Assembly (NCBI GenBank): GCA_014323675.1
Contig: JACONN010000006.1
Location: forward strand, 1,233,751 to 1,297,750
From: Hormoscilla sp. GM7CHS1pb
Lineage (GTDB): Bacteria; Cyanobacteriota; Cyanobacteriia; Cyanobacteriales; Desertifilaceae
Direction of reading: 5' to 3'
DNA: 64,000 nt
Shown: positions 9,523 through 18,010 of the stretch, piece by piece
Layout: every line of letters begins with the position of its first letter
How positions within the stretch are numbered: position 1 is the first letter of the stretch
Translations under genes and position numbers: made by a program
The notes under the pieces: model-generated
What the model was told of the DNA's origin: nothing
The model's input: the letters and a program-made list of their open reading frames with translations, nothing else
Databases searched by the model: none

Positions 9523-10032
9523 ATGACCAAGCAGAGCACCTTACAGGAGCCAATTTTGGCACCACCACCAGAAATAGAAAAAATTCAGAAGTTGGCAAAA
9601 GTCCTCAGAGGATCGCAACCACTAGTTTTCTTAACGACAGCATCCGGAGAAAAGATACCTATTCCCGCCTCTGTTCGCCAAGTAATGTGCCATTTGCTAG
9701 AACTGATGGCAGCCGACAAAGCTGTACATGTCGAACATTTTAACCATGAGTTGACTGCTCGCGAAGCTGCTTACCTGCTGCGAGTACCGCAGTCATTTGT
9801 GATGAAATTGCTCTTTTCTGGAGAAATTCCCCATCATTCGGTGTCTCCCGCAAGCGCTACTCCCACGAAAGAGGAGACATCGCAGATAGGTTCATATCCC
9901 CGGATTTGGTTTGAAGATTTGATGGCGTACAAGCGTCAGCGGGACATTAAACGTCGTGAAGGGCTGAGAGAAATAACCCAACTGAGTCAAGAGTTGGGAC
10001 TATACGAAGATGGAGTTAAGGATAAAAAGTAG
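9523..10032 (+). CDS. antitoxin with excisionase-like DNA-binding segment
   Basis: 169 residues. The central part (NHELTAREAAYLLRVPQSFV, then MKLLFSGEIPHHSV) is an excisionase-type winged-helix motif, used by antitoxins to bind their own promoter. The C-terminus is a charged helix (AYKRQRDIKRREGLREITQL) likely to contact the toxin. A strong ribosome-binding site (GAGGAGG) sits 10 bp upstream. The stop is followed after one base by the PIN-domain gene, so the two form a translationally coupled toxin-antitoxin operon, probably autoregulated. The pair lies between the RiPP precursor and the modification genes. Confidence 0.8.
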   Translation: MTKQSTLQEPILAPPPEIEKIQKLAKVLRGSQPLVFLTTASGEKIPIPASVRQVMCHLLELMAADKAVHVEHFNHELTAREAAYLLRVPQSFVMKLLFSGEIPHHSVSPASATPTKEETSQIGSYPRIWFEDLMAYKRQRDIKRREGLREITQLSQELGLYEDGVKDKK

Positions 10033-10033
10033 A

Positions 10034-10591
10034 ATGGACTTATTTCCTGTAGTCTTGGACTCTGACGTAATCTTTTCTCTACCTATACGCGATACCTTAC
10101 TTCGTGCTGCTGAAGCTGGTCTGTACGACCTGCGTTGGTCGCAGAAAATCCTCGATGATGCCACCCGTAATCTAGTGAATAAGGGGAGAATGACTGACCA
10201 ACAGGCAGAACGCTTGCAGCAAAAACTCAAAACTTATTTCGCAGAAGCGATGATTGAGGTGCCTTTTGAGCTAGTTCAAGTTATGACTAACCATCCGGGA
10301 GATCGGCATGTGGTTGCTACAGCTGTAATGGCGGAAGCGAAGGTTATTGTCACATTCAATCTGAAACATTTCCCAGCAGAGTCTCTGAGACCTTGGGAAA
10401 TCAAGGCTCAGCATCCAGATATTTTCCTCACTGAGCTTTACGATACTTCTCCTGACTTACTTGTTAAGATAATAGAACAGCAATCTGAGGATCTCAAAAA
10501 ACCGCCAGTAACACTGACTGAATTACTGGGAAAACTCAGTCAGCAGGTACCACAATTTGTCAAGCGAGTGAGACAGCACTTTGAAGATTAA
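10034..10591 (+). CDS. PIN-domain toxin (putative ribonuclease)
   Basis: 185 residues from ATG 10034; an in-frame ATG at 10010 overlaps the antitoxin gene and is less likely. PIN acidic positions are visible: VVLDSDVIFS near the start, a central glutamate/aspartate, and GDRHVVATAVMAEAKVIVTF near the end of the core. Such enzymes are Mg2+-dependent RNases neutralised by the partner encoded immediately upstream. The C-terminal ~60 residues (QHPDIFLTELYDTSPDLL) are a family extension. It is unrelated in function to the RiPP genes that follow 46 bp later, although read-through is possible. Confidence 0.82.
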   Translation: MDLFPVVLDSDVIFSLPIRDTLLRAAEAGLYDLRWSQKILDDATRNLVNKGRMTDQQAERLQQKLKTYFAEAMIEVPFELVQVMTNHPGDRHVVATAVMAEAKVIVTFNLKHFPAESLRPWEIKAQHPDIFLTELYDTSPDLLVKIIEQQSEDLKKPPVTLTELLGKLSQQVPQFVKRVRQHFED

Positions 10592-10637
10592 CCTAATCGT
10601 CCACTGCTGAGATGTAAAATAATACTAGGAAATAAAA

Positions 10638-11600
10638 ATGATTAACAGACCGCAGTTCAAGAGTTGTTTTCACGTCGAAATAGTCGAAACGGTTGGGGTG
10701 TTTCTGCTAGCCGAATCAGATTATTTTGTGCTCACGGGTCACCTTTATGAGCTAATAGCTCCTTTGCTCAATGGCAAGCGGACCCCAGAGGAGATCGTAG
10801 ACCTTCTAGAAGAGCAGGTATCTCCAGCTGAGGTTTACTATGCTTTGATGCTGATGGAACAGAAGGGCTATATCGTGGAAAGGGATGAGGAGATACCATC
10901 AGAAATAGCAGCTTTCTACTCCCTTGCGAATGTGACTCCACAGCTAGCGACGGAGCGCTTGCGATCGACTAAAGTTGCCGTCACGTCATACGGCAATGTG
11001 CCAACAGCACCTTTAATTTCCCTACTAGAGTCCCTCAACATCCAAGTAGGAGATGCCGGAGAGCTGGCGGTAGTATTAACTGACGACTACCTGCAAGAGG
11101 GTCTGGATGCCTTTAACCACCAATCTTTAGAGTCCCAACGCCCCTGGATCTTAATCAAACCCGTGGGAGCGATAATTTGGCTCGGTCCCATATTTGTTCC
11201 GGGAAAAACGGGTTGTTGGCAATGTCTAGCTCAACGTCTGCGTTCTAACCGCCCGGTGGAAACTTTCATCCAGAAACAGAAAAACATCTCCAGACCTTTG
11301 CCTACCTCAATTGCGGCCTTTCCAGCAGTTCAACAGACGGGACTAAATTTAGCTGCCAGTGAAATTGCTAAATGGATTGTGCGGGGAGAGAATCAGGCCC
11401 TAGAAGGTACTTTAGTTACCTGGGACATGATATCTCTGAAGAAGGAAGAGCACGCTCTGGTTAAGCGTCCTCAATGCCCTGAATGTGGAGAACCTCAATA
11501 TAAACCCGACAGCTTCCCCGTACCGGTGGTGCTAGAAAGCCGCAAGAAAGTTTTCACTGCTGACGGCGGACACCGGACTTCTTCCCCGAAGAAACTATGA
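10638..11600 (+). CDS. TOMM leader-peptide-binding, E1-like cyclodehydratase partner (SagC/ocin-ThiF-like)
   Basis: 320 residues. The N-terminal ~85 residues form the RiPP recognition-type winged-helix region (CFHVEIVETVGVFLLAES, LLNGKRTPEEIVDLLEE). The middle is a degenerate E1/ThiF fold, and four cysteines in two CxxC pairs (GCWQC, CPECGE) form a structural zinc site. Its role is to bind the precursor's leader and present it to YcaO. The C-terminus reads ESRKKVFTADGGHRTSSPKK; in the fused form of this family the text continues as ...SPEET then into the YcaO domain. Here the frame ends in ATGA, overlapping the YcaO start by 4 nt, at a CCCC run. Combined length (~750) equals that of the fused proteins. 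ATG start with AGGAAATAAAA upstream. Confidence 0.88.
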   Translation: MINRPQFKSCFHVEIVETVGVFLLAESDYFVLTGHLYELIAPLLNGKRTPEEIVDLLEEQVSPAEVYYALMLMEQKGYIVERDEEIPSEIAAFYSLANVTPQLATERLRSTKVAVTSYGNVPTAPLISLLESLNIQVGDAGELAVVLTDDYLQEGLDAFNHQSLESQRPWILIKPVGAIIWLGPIFVPGKTGCWQCLAQRLRSNRPVETFIQKQKNISRPLPTSIAAFPAVQQTGLNLAASEIAKWIVRGENQALEGTLVTWDMISLKKEEHALVKRPQCPECGEPQYKPDSFPVPVVLESRKKVFTADGGHRTSSPKKL

Positions 11601-12889
11601 AGAAATACAAACACCACATCAGCACCCTACTGGGAGCAGTCAGGGAAATCAAGCCCCAGTTGGAGGAAAATCCTTTGACGCCTATTTATGCGGCGGGGCA
11701 TAACTTTGCGACAATGTTCGATAGTTTGTACTTTTTGCGGGAAAATTTGCGAGCCAGAAGCGGTGGCAAAGGCAAGAGTGATGCCCAAGCAAAAGCTAGC
11801 GCCCTCTGCGAGGCTATCGAACGATATTCGGGCATATTTCAGGGCTATGAATCCCGGCAGCGCGGCACATACAAGGAAATGGGCGATCGGGCAATTCACC
11901 CCAATGCTTGCATGCATTTTAGCGAGGAGCAATACCGAACTCGTGCCGAATGGAATGCAAGCTGTCCCAGTGGTTTTCAAAAGGTGACAGAACCCTTTGA
12001 TGAGGAACGAGAAATTGAATGGACGCCAGTTTGGTCTTTAACCCATCAAGACTGGAAGTTCTTGCCCATGGCCTATTGCTATTACGGCTATGAAATGTCA
12101 GAATTCAATTATTGTATGGCTGACTCCAATGGCTGTGCGGCGGGCAATAGTAAAGAGGAGGCAATCCTGCAAGGTTTTATGGAGTTGGCAGAACGAGATA
12201 GCGTCTCCATCTGGTGGTATAATCGGCTGAAACGACCGGGGGTGGATTTAGACAGTTTTGACGAGCCCTATTTTCGGGCCCTGAAGGAGTATTATCGCAC
12301 TATCGATCGCTCTCTCTGGGTTCTGGACATCACCATCGATCTGAAGATCCCGGCTTTTGTAGCAATTTCCAGTCGCACGGATAATGGACCAGTAGATGAT
12401 ATTCTCTACGGCTTCGGTGCCCATTTCGACCCCAAAATCGCTATTATGCGGGCACTGACGGAAGTAAATCAGACCCTACCAGCGGTAAAGAGGGTTAAGC
12501 CAGATGGTACTACTGAATATCACTTCAAGGACCAGCTGGCTATAGACTGGTGGCAGCAGGCGAAATTGGCTTCCGAACCTTATCTGGTTCCAGATGAAAA
12601 CAGTCCCGCAAAGCGGTCTTCTGATTATCCCCAACTAGCTGCTAGTGATTTGCGGGATGATGTCATGAATTGCGTGAAAATTGCCGAACAGTTGGGGATG
12701 GAAACTCTGGTTCTCGATCAGACACGTCCCGATCTGGGACTGAATGTGGTCAAGGCGATCGTACCGGAAATGCGCATCTTTTGGAAAAGAAGCGGTCCGG
12801 GACGGCTTTATGACGTGCCAGTGAAAATGGGTTGGTTGCCTTCCCCACGTCAGGAAAATGAACTTAACCCGTTTCCGATTTTCTTCTAG
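11597..12889 (+). CDS. YcaO-domain azoline-forming cyclodehydratase (SagD-like)
   Basis: 430 residues, complete YcaO domain. It activates the peptide backbone amide with ATP so that Cys/Ser/Thr side chains cyclise to azolines. Visible features are the opening KKYKHHISTLLGAVREI, ATP/Mg-site regions SDAQAKASALCEAIERYSG and SNGCAAGNSKEEAILQGFME, ELAERDSVSIWWYNR, and the proline-rich C-terminal tail ending NPFPIFF. It starts within the last codons of the E1-like gene (ATGA). Frames read upstream of its ATG (FFPEET) continue the family sequence, suggesting that it was once fused to its neighbour. With the NHLP precursor and SagB it defines a TOMM pathway. Confidence 0.92.
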   Translation: MKKYKHHISTLLGAVREIKPQLEENPLTPIYAAGHNFATMFDSLYFLRENLRARSGGKGKSDAQAKASALCEAIERYSGIFQGYESRQRGTYKEMGDRAIHPNACMHFSEEQYRTRAEWNASCPSGFQKVTEPFDEEREIEWTPVWSLTHQDWKFLPMAYCYYGYEMSEFNYCMADSNGCAAGNSKEEAILQGFMELAERDSVSIWWYNRLKRPGVDLDSFDEPYFRALKEYYRTIDRSLWVLDITIDLKIPAFVAISSRTDNGPVDDILYGFGAHFDPKIAIMRALTEVNQTLPAVKRVKPDGTTEYHFKDQLAIDWWQQAKLASEPYLVPDENSPAKRSSDYPQLAASDLRDDVMNCVKIAEQLGMETLVLDQTRPDLGLNVVKAIVPEMRIFWKRSGPGRLYDVPVKMGWLPSPRQENELNPFPIFF

Positions 12890-13091
12890 CGTAGGACTCT
12901 CCTGTCGCCTGTCAGCGTAGGACGGGCTAGTAACAGTTACCAAAAATCTGAATATTTATGGGCAAATCTTAGGTTTTTGCCCATAAATTGAGGTAAGTTT
13001 CCAGCAGCAGCAGATACTGGGTATAATAAGAATAGTAAGCTGTCCGCCTAAACCCCCACCAACCAAACCGATATACTTCTGCGCTGGTAGG

Positions 13092-14591
13092 ATGAGTGCA
13101 CTGACTTATACTAAAGGTTTACCTACTCCACCAGAAGAATTGAACTCCCTCGGATTTACACAATTTGAGATGTTCTTGACTTCTTACGCGACTATCTACC
13201 GTCTTGCTGTATACCAGACGGTAAATCATTTGCTGAAAGGAGTTGCCTTTAATAAATCTCAGTGGAATAGGCATTTACAGCAAACTTACCGAATTAATAA
13301 GCATCATGCTGGTGGAGTTATCGCAGATGCCGTCGGTCAGGTATCATCTGCTAAAGAATGCAGGCAGAATCATATAAAGCAACTGCAAGGTAAACTGAAA
13401 TCAACTCTTGAATGGATTCGCAAGGCTGAAAAAAAGTTAAATTTAGCTCGGAAGTTTTACAGAAAAAAATCCTGGCAGCATTCTAAGAGTGGCTGTAGAT
13501 TTCCGATCGCAAGTTCTTTACAGTACCGGAAGACAAATTGGCAGTACTTACGTTTTCAAATTCACCAAAAGAAGCGAAAAGCATGTCTAATAGAGCGAAA
13601 AATCAACCATCTAAAATTAAAGCCTATTAGAGTTAAAGTACCGCACAGTCAGTGTTTCGTGGTTGGCTGCAAGGCTGAAAAATGGGGGAATCAGGTTTGT
13701 CAATGGGACGGCGTAACCCTTAAATTTAGAGTTCCCGCCTGCTTAGAAGACAGGTTCGGCGAGTACGTGACAACTAAACTGGGCTCCTACGATCGTAAGA
13801 TAAACAGACTGCCCTCAATAGGAGCAAAAAGTTGGCATTTTTACCTGAAAAATGGCAAGTGGAACGCTGCTGTACAATTTACGCCAACGCAGCCCTCGCG
13901 AGTATCGAGGCATTCATCTGAGGGCTGCATCGGTATTGACATGAACCCTGGGGACATCGGATGGGCATATGTCGATAAGGATGGGAATTTGAAAGCTAAA
14001 GGTCAGATACCGCTGCAAATGGGATTGCCTCACGGTCAGCAGGATGCTCAGAAGGTAGATGCTTGCTTGCAGTTGGTAGCTAAGCCAAATACCTTCAAAT
14101 GCCCGATTGTTTGTGAGAATCTCGACTTTTCCAGAAAAAAGGAACAGTTGAGAGAATATAGCAGCAAATATGCTCGAATGTTGTCGGGCTGGGCTTATGC
14201 TCGTTTTTACCAGCTACTAGAAAGTATTCTCAGTAATCGAGGGATTTATCTACTGAAGATAAATCCAGCGTACACCAGTCTGATTGGAAAAGTCAAATAT
14301 GCTCGTTTATACGGATTAGCTAGCGATGAGGCAGCAGGTCTTGCTATAGCTAGACGAGGTATGAAATTGAAGGAATTAATCCCAAGCTCCATAACCGCCT
14401 ATCTTGACGTGAAGTCACCAAAGCACGTATGGAGCCTCTGGTATCAACTGAATAAATTACTAAAGTCTTGCAATAGATGGAAGAATCGACATTCTTTCTA
14501 TAGTGTCTCTAACTGGGGACTAGAGGTCAAGGAAATGGTGGATCCTGCTTGCGGGAGAAGCCAGACCAAGCGCAAGCGCACTTCTAGTTAA
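13092..14591 (+). CDS. TnpB-related RuvC-like protein (IS605/IS607 OrfB group), no zinc ribbon
   Basis: 499 residues. RuvC-like catalytic positions are visible: Asp in CIGIDMNPGDIGWAYVD, Glu in IVCENLDFSRKK, and Asp in GLASDEAAGLAIARRG. Between the last two the usual four-cysteine zinc ribbon is missing; the segment reads INPAYTSLIGKVKYARLYG. The N-terminal half is basic and coiled (KKLNLARKFYRKKSWQHSK), fitting an RNA-binding role. TnpB proteins are RNA-guided nucleases of IS200/IS605-like transposons. No TnpA lies next to it and no RAYT-like partner is within the RiPP locus. It sits between the YcaO and amidohydrolase genes and probably arrived by insertion. A guide RNA could overlap its 3' end. 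The start ATG follows GGTAGG. Confidence 0.82.
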   Translation: MSALTYTKGLPTPPEELNSLGFTQFEMFLTSYATIYRLAVYQTVNHLLKGVAFNKSQWNRHLQQTYRINKHHAGGVIADAVGQVSSAKECRQNHIKQLQGKLKSTLEWIRKAEKKLNLARKFYRKKSWQHSKSGCRFPIASSLQYRKTNWQYLRFQIHQKKRKACLIERKINHLKLKPIRVKVPHSQCFVVGCKAEKWGNQVCQWDGVTLKFRVPACLEDRFGEYVTTKLGSYDRKINRLPSIGAKSWHFYLKNGKWNAAVQFTPTQPSRVSRHSSEGCIGIDMNPGDIGWAYVDKDGNLKAKGQIPLQMGLPHGQQDAQKVDACLQLVAKPNTFKCPIVCENLDFSRKKEQLREYSSKYARMLSGWAYARFYQLLESILSNRGIYLLKINPAYTSLIGKVKYARLYGLASDEAAGLAIARRGMKLKELIPSSITAYLDVKSPKHVWSLWYQLNKLLKSCNRWKNRHSFYSVSNWGLEVKEMVDPACGRSQTKRKRTSS

Positions 14592-14718
14592 GCGAAGTTA
14601 CACCGTGGACTTGGGTCAAAGCATAGCTTATGGCGGCTTGCCTAGATATGCAGAGATTTTTAGAAGCGGCGATAGGATGGATGGCCTGTCAGGACGTTGT
14701 CAAAACAAAGGGTGAATT

Positions 14719-15873
14719 ATGCTGAATAAATATAAAATCTTGGATGCGGATAGCCATGTAACTGAGCCGTTCGAGATGTGGGAGGAGTACCTGGAGCCTG
14801 AGTTTAAGAGTCGCGCACCCTACAAGGAGCAAAATATAGAGTATTCTGACTCATCCCATCAGGTGATGCGCCTGAATCTTTTCGATCCTCCGACTAAGGA
14901 TATGAAAATCGAGGGCGAGATAATTTATCACAACATATCCGATGCCGTTTGGGCCGAAGGGATCAAAGCAAAGATCCGGGACTATCAAAATTATGGCACC
15001 ACTGGCACGGACCCCTCTTCTCACGTGCAGGCGATCGCCCGCATGGGGGTTGATGTCTGCTTCCTGTATCCGACTGTGGGACTCTGGCTGTTGGCGATCG
15101 ACTCAATGGACCCCCAACTAGCTGGGGCCCTGACTCGCGCCTACAATAACTGGTTACGAGACTATTGCAGCTATAACCCCCAGGTGCTCCGAGGTGTGGG
15201 GGCGATTAATATGCACGACCCTTCAGATATGGTGCCGGAATTGCAGCGGATCGCTTCTTGGGGCTGGAAAGCGGTGTTTTTGCGCCCCAACCCGGTTAAA
15301 GGACGACTGCTGTCTGACCCCGCCTATGAGCCATTTTGGACGGAGTGCGAACGCCTGGGGATAGGTGTGGGTCTTCATGAGGGCACTCATGGCCGGTTGC
15401 CGACGACGGGCTACCGGTTTAATAGCCGTTTTGCCATGCATGCCTGCTCTCATCCCATGGAACAGATGATGGCCCTGTTGGCCCTGATCGAAGGGGGAGT
15501 CTTAGAACGCCACCCCGGTCTCAAGGTGGCATTTCTGGAGTCTGGCTGCGGTTGGGTGCCTTACTGGCTCTGGCGGCTGGATGAGGCGGAGTATAAACAT
15601 CTGGCCTGGGAGGTGCAGGATAATGTCAAGATGAAGCCTTCAGAATATTTCCGTCGCCAGTGCTTTGTCTCCATCGAACCGGATGAGCCTTATATCCCTG
15701 AGATTATCGACTACATTGGCTCGGATAACTCGATCTTGGGTTCTGACTATCCCCATATCGACCACGATGCTGAGATTATGAAGTCTGCTGTAGGGCTTGA
15801 AGAGCGACTTTCCCAGCAGACTGTGCAAAAGCTCCTCTGGGATAATCCGAGTCGTTTTTACGGTCTGACGTGA
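14719..15873 (+). CDS. amidohydrolase-2 family metal-dependent hydrolase
   Basis: 384 residues, full length for the family (TIM barrel, PF04909-type). Likely metal ligands: the DADSHV motif near the start, His in GVGLHEGTHG, His in MHACSHPMEQM, and Asp in ILGSDYPHIDHD near the end. Substrate cannot be deduced; relatives decarboxylate or hydrolyse small ring or amide compounds. Its position between YcaO and SagB on the same strand suggests a tailoring or processing step in the RiPP pathway, but this is inference; a catabolic enzyme unrelated to the peptide is also possible. A long hairpin follows the stop and may terminate the transcript. Confidence 0.85.
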   Translation: MLNKYKILDADSHVTEPFEMWEEYLEPEFKSRAPYKEQNIEYSDSSHQVMRLNLFDPPTKDMKIEGEIIYHNISDAVWAEGIKAKIRDYQNYGTTGTDPSSHVQAIARMGVDVCFLYPTVGLWLLAIDSMDPQLAGALTRAYNNWLRDYCSYNPQVLRGVGAINMHDPSDMVPELQRIASWGWKAVFLRPNPVKGRLLSDPAYEPFWTECERLGIGVGLHEGTHGRLPTTGYRFNSRFAMHACSHPMEQMMALLALIEGGVLERHPGLKVAFLESGCGWVPYWLWRLDEAEYKHLAWEVQDNVKMKPSEYFRRQCFVSIEPDEPYIPEIIDYIGSDNSILGSDYPHIDHDAEIMKSAVGLEERLSQQTVQKLLWDNPSRFYGLT

Positions 15874-15892
15874 AATATAGCGGTTTTCACGT

Positions 15893-15962
15893 GAGATCCC
15901 CCTAAATCGGAAAGAATAGCCCCCCTTAGAAAGGGGGGTTGGGGGGATCTTGAGAAACGCTA
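15893..15962 (+). repeat. GATCCCCC/GGGGGATC hairpin repeat
   Basis: An imperfect palindrome: GAGATCCCCCTAAATC and AGCCCCCCTTA pair with GAAAGGGGGGTT and GGGGGGATCT. This is a common cyanobacterial intergenic element. Coming 20 bp after the amidohydrolase stop it could act as a terminator, though it has no obvious T-tract. Confidence 0.65.
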
Positions 15963-16039
15963 TAACGACGGTGTTTTCTCTTTTCCTAGCTGCATCTTAT
16001 ACCAGTTTGATATGATAGACTTGACGGTAGCACTCCTTA

Positions 16040-16093
16040 TCAGGAGGCGGGAGCCTCAGAAGACCGTTCCCAGGTTCTACCTGGGAACGAGAG
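16040..16093 (+). repeat. REP-like palindrome
   Basis: GAGGCGGGAGCCTC followed by CCGTTCCCAGGTTCTACCTG and GGGAACGAG; same family as the repeats near 4186, 8684 and 43140. Confidence 0.7.
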
Positions 16094-16211
16094 TGCGGTG
16101 TGTCCTATGCATGTGCTTTTAGCGCTCCCAGGACGATAGGTTTTTTCTCTATCACAACAATAAAATGGGATTAGTATAAATGCTGTTTGGGGGGTAAGGC
16201 GATCGCCTCTA

Positions 16212-16437
16212 GTTCGTAGTAAACACTTCAGTGTTTCGTGGAGAATTGATAATTATCCCATTTTCAATTAACATAGTTAGTGGTTCGTAGTAAACACTTC
16301 AGTGTTTCGTGGAGAATTGATAATTATCCCATTTTCAATTAACATAGTTAGTGGTTCGTAGTAAACACTTCAGTGTTTCGTGGAGAATTGATAATTATCC
16401 CATTTTCAATTAACATAGTTAGTGGTTCGTAGTAAAC
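16212..16437 (+). repeat. 71-bp tandem repeat, three full copies plus a partial fourth
   Basis: Three units start at 16212, 16283 and 16354 and look identical; a 13-base start of a fourth (from 16425) runs into unique sequence. Each begins GTTCGTAGTAAACACTTCAG and holds the hairpin AAACACTTCAGTGTTT (7-bp arms). There are no variable spacers, so it is not CRISPR. The array ends about 30 bp before the SagB gene and must form its upstream region. Confidence 0.93.
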
Positions 16438-16469
16438 TGACAAGCAAAAAATTATAGGATAAGAAAGAA

Positions 16470-17873
16470 ATGCCAGATTTGTTGCTGGATTTCAAAAAGG
16501 ATATCTCGGTGATAGAAGAAGGGGATGGGGTCGTGATGCGATCGGCCAACTCAAGCTTCAATTTGGGGCAGCTATCTCCGGGATTAGTAGCTGCTTTGAG
16601 ACAGCTTGCGGATGGTGGTGCCACGGAGGATCGGCTAGCTGACATAGTGCAAGAGACTGCCGATGCTGCTGCCCTGCCTATGTTTTACTATTACCTACAG
16701 CAATTTATCAATATGGGCATCATCTGCTATACCGTGCGGGCAGATGGGTTACCCCTGGCAACTCTAGTTCCCTTCTCTACTGCTGGGCAGTTGGAGTTCC
16801 CCCATGTGGCACTAGACCAAAAGTATACTCTATCCCGCTTTGCCTATTGCCGTCACGAAAAGGGACGGGCGATCGTGGAAACTCCTTTATTCCCGGCCAA
16901 AATTATCTTAGCTGATTGGCGCAGTGCGGCCCTGCTGGGGGAACTCGCCCAGCCTCAAGATTGTAATACTTTGACTAAAATACCGGGCATCTCAGCAGAT
17001 ACAGTCCGCAGCTTTTTCAGCCTGCTTTTGACTGCGAAAATGCTCGATGTTGCTTCCGCAACCGAAAATGATACCATGACCCAATGGGAATTTCACGATC
17101 TGCTATTTCATTCTCGCAGTCGCATGGGCAGACATGATTATCCCTCGGGCAAAACTCATCCTTTTTTGGACAAAATTCCGCCCCTTCCCGCTGTTAAACC
17201 GAAAATGTCCGATTTTTCCGGAACGGTGCGGGCGATCGATCTCTATAAACCCGATATCCCCAAGCTGAAAGCAGGGGATGTTCCTTTTACCTGGGTATTA
17301 GAAGAGAGAAAATCAATCAGGAATTATGGGGTAAATCCCATAACTGATAAACAGTTGGGAGAATTTCTTTATCGCTCAGCGAGAATGAGAGCACTTCGCC
17401 CCAGCATGACGATGATGGAATGTAGTAATCGTCCTTATCCCGGTGGGGGAGCCTGTTATGAATTGGAACTATATTTGGCAGTCAATACCTGCGATAATAT
17501 TGACTCGGGTCTTTACCATTATTGTCCCCAAGACCATCAACTTTGTCACATTGCCGACAGAAATCGACAGGTGGAGGCGCTCCTTAAAAATGCTCTGGGA
17601 TCCAGCGGCGAAGATGAACTGCCACAGGTGTTAATTATCCTTGCTGCTCGCTTTCAAAGAGTTGCGTGGGATTATCAATCGATGGCCTACAGCATAATTT
17701 TAAAGCATGTCGGGGTTTTATACCAAACGATGTATCTGGTGGCAACGGCTATGGATCTGGCCCCTTGCGGACTGGGAGCAGGCAATGCTGATTTATTCGC
17801 AACTGCGGCGGGTACAGATTACTATGCAGAATCATCTGTGGGAGAATTTATGCTGGGTAGCAAGGGCAAGTAG
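16470..17873 (+). CDS. SagB-type FMN-dependent azoline dehydrogenase
   Basis: 467 residues: an N-terminal ~200-residue winged-helix-like/linker region (LDFKKDISVIEEGDGVVMRS) then a nitroreductase-fold domain. Typical nitroreductase segments are VLEERKSIRNYGVNPITDKQ, RPYPGGGACYELELYLAVN, HVGVLYQTMYLVATAMDLAP and CGLGAGNADLF. SagB enzymes oxidise azolines to azoles on the leader-bound precursor. It is the only oxidase in this locus. An ATG at 16470 follows GGATAAGAAAGAA. Its direct upstream region is a 71-bp tandem repeat. It is separated from the amidohydrolase by 600 bp, so it probably has its own promoter. Confidence 0.88.
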   Translation: MPDLLLDFKKDISVIEEGDGVVMRSANSSFNLGQLSPGLVAALRQLADGGATEDRLADIVQETADAAALPMFYYYLQQFINMGIICYTVRADGLPLATLVPFSTAGQLEFPHVALDQKYTLSRFAYCRHEKGRAIVETPLFPAKIILADWRSAALLGELAQPQDCNTLTKIPGISADTVRSFFSLLLTAKMLDVASATENDTMTQWEFHDLLFHSRSRMGRHDYPSGKTHPFLDKIPPLPAVKPKMSDFSGTVRAIDLYKPDIPKLKAGDVPFTWVLEERKSIRNYGVNPITDKQLGEFLYRSARMRALRPSMTMMECSNRPYPGGGACYELELYLAVNTCDNIDSGLYHYCPQDHQLCHIADRNRQVEALLKNALGSSGEDELPQVLIILAARFQRVAWDYQSMAYSIILKHVGVLYQTMYLVATAMDLAPCGLGAGNADLFATAAGTDYYAESSVGEFMLGSKGK

Positions 17874-18010
17874 CCGAGAAACCAGGTATATGGGAAGAAG
17901 GTTCCTCGTTTCCTCGTTGCTAGTTTCTAGCTAGCAACGTTTCTCAGAGGCTCTGCCTCCTGAAGTTGGGAGCGCATGCACCAGGGCAAAATCAGCAAGT
18001 AAAAGATGAG

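Noticed and set aside
13092..14591. Part of a CRISPR-associated transposon (Cas12k type)
   Set aside because: No TnsB, TnsC or TniQ, no CRISPR array, and the protein is too short (499 vs about 640 residues).
16212..16437. Possible CRISPR array
   Set aside because: Units are 71 bp and directly adjacent with no variable spacers; no cas genes nearby.
16406..16645. Minus-strand frame over the SagB start
   Set aside because: Antisense to a well-supported gene and lacks any motif.
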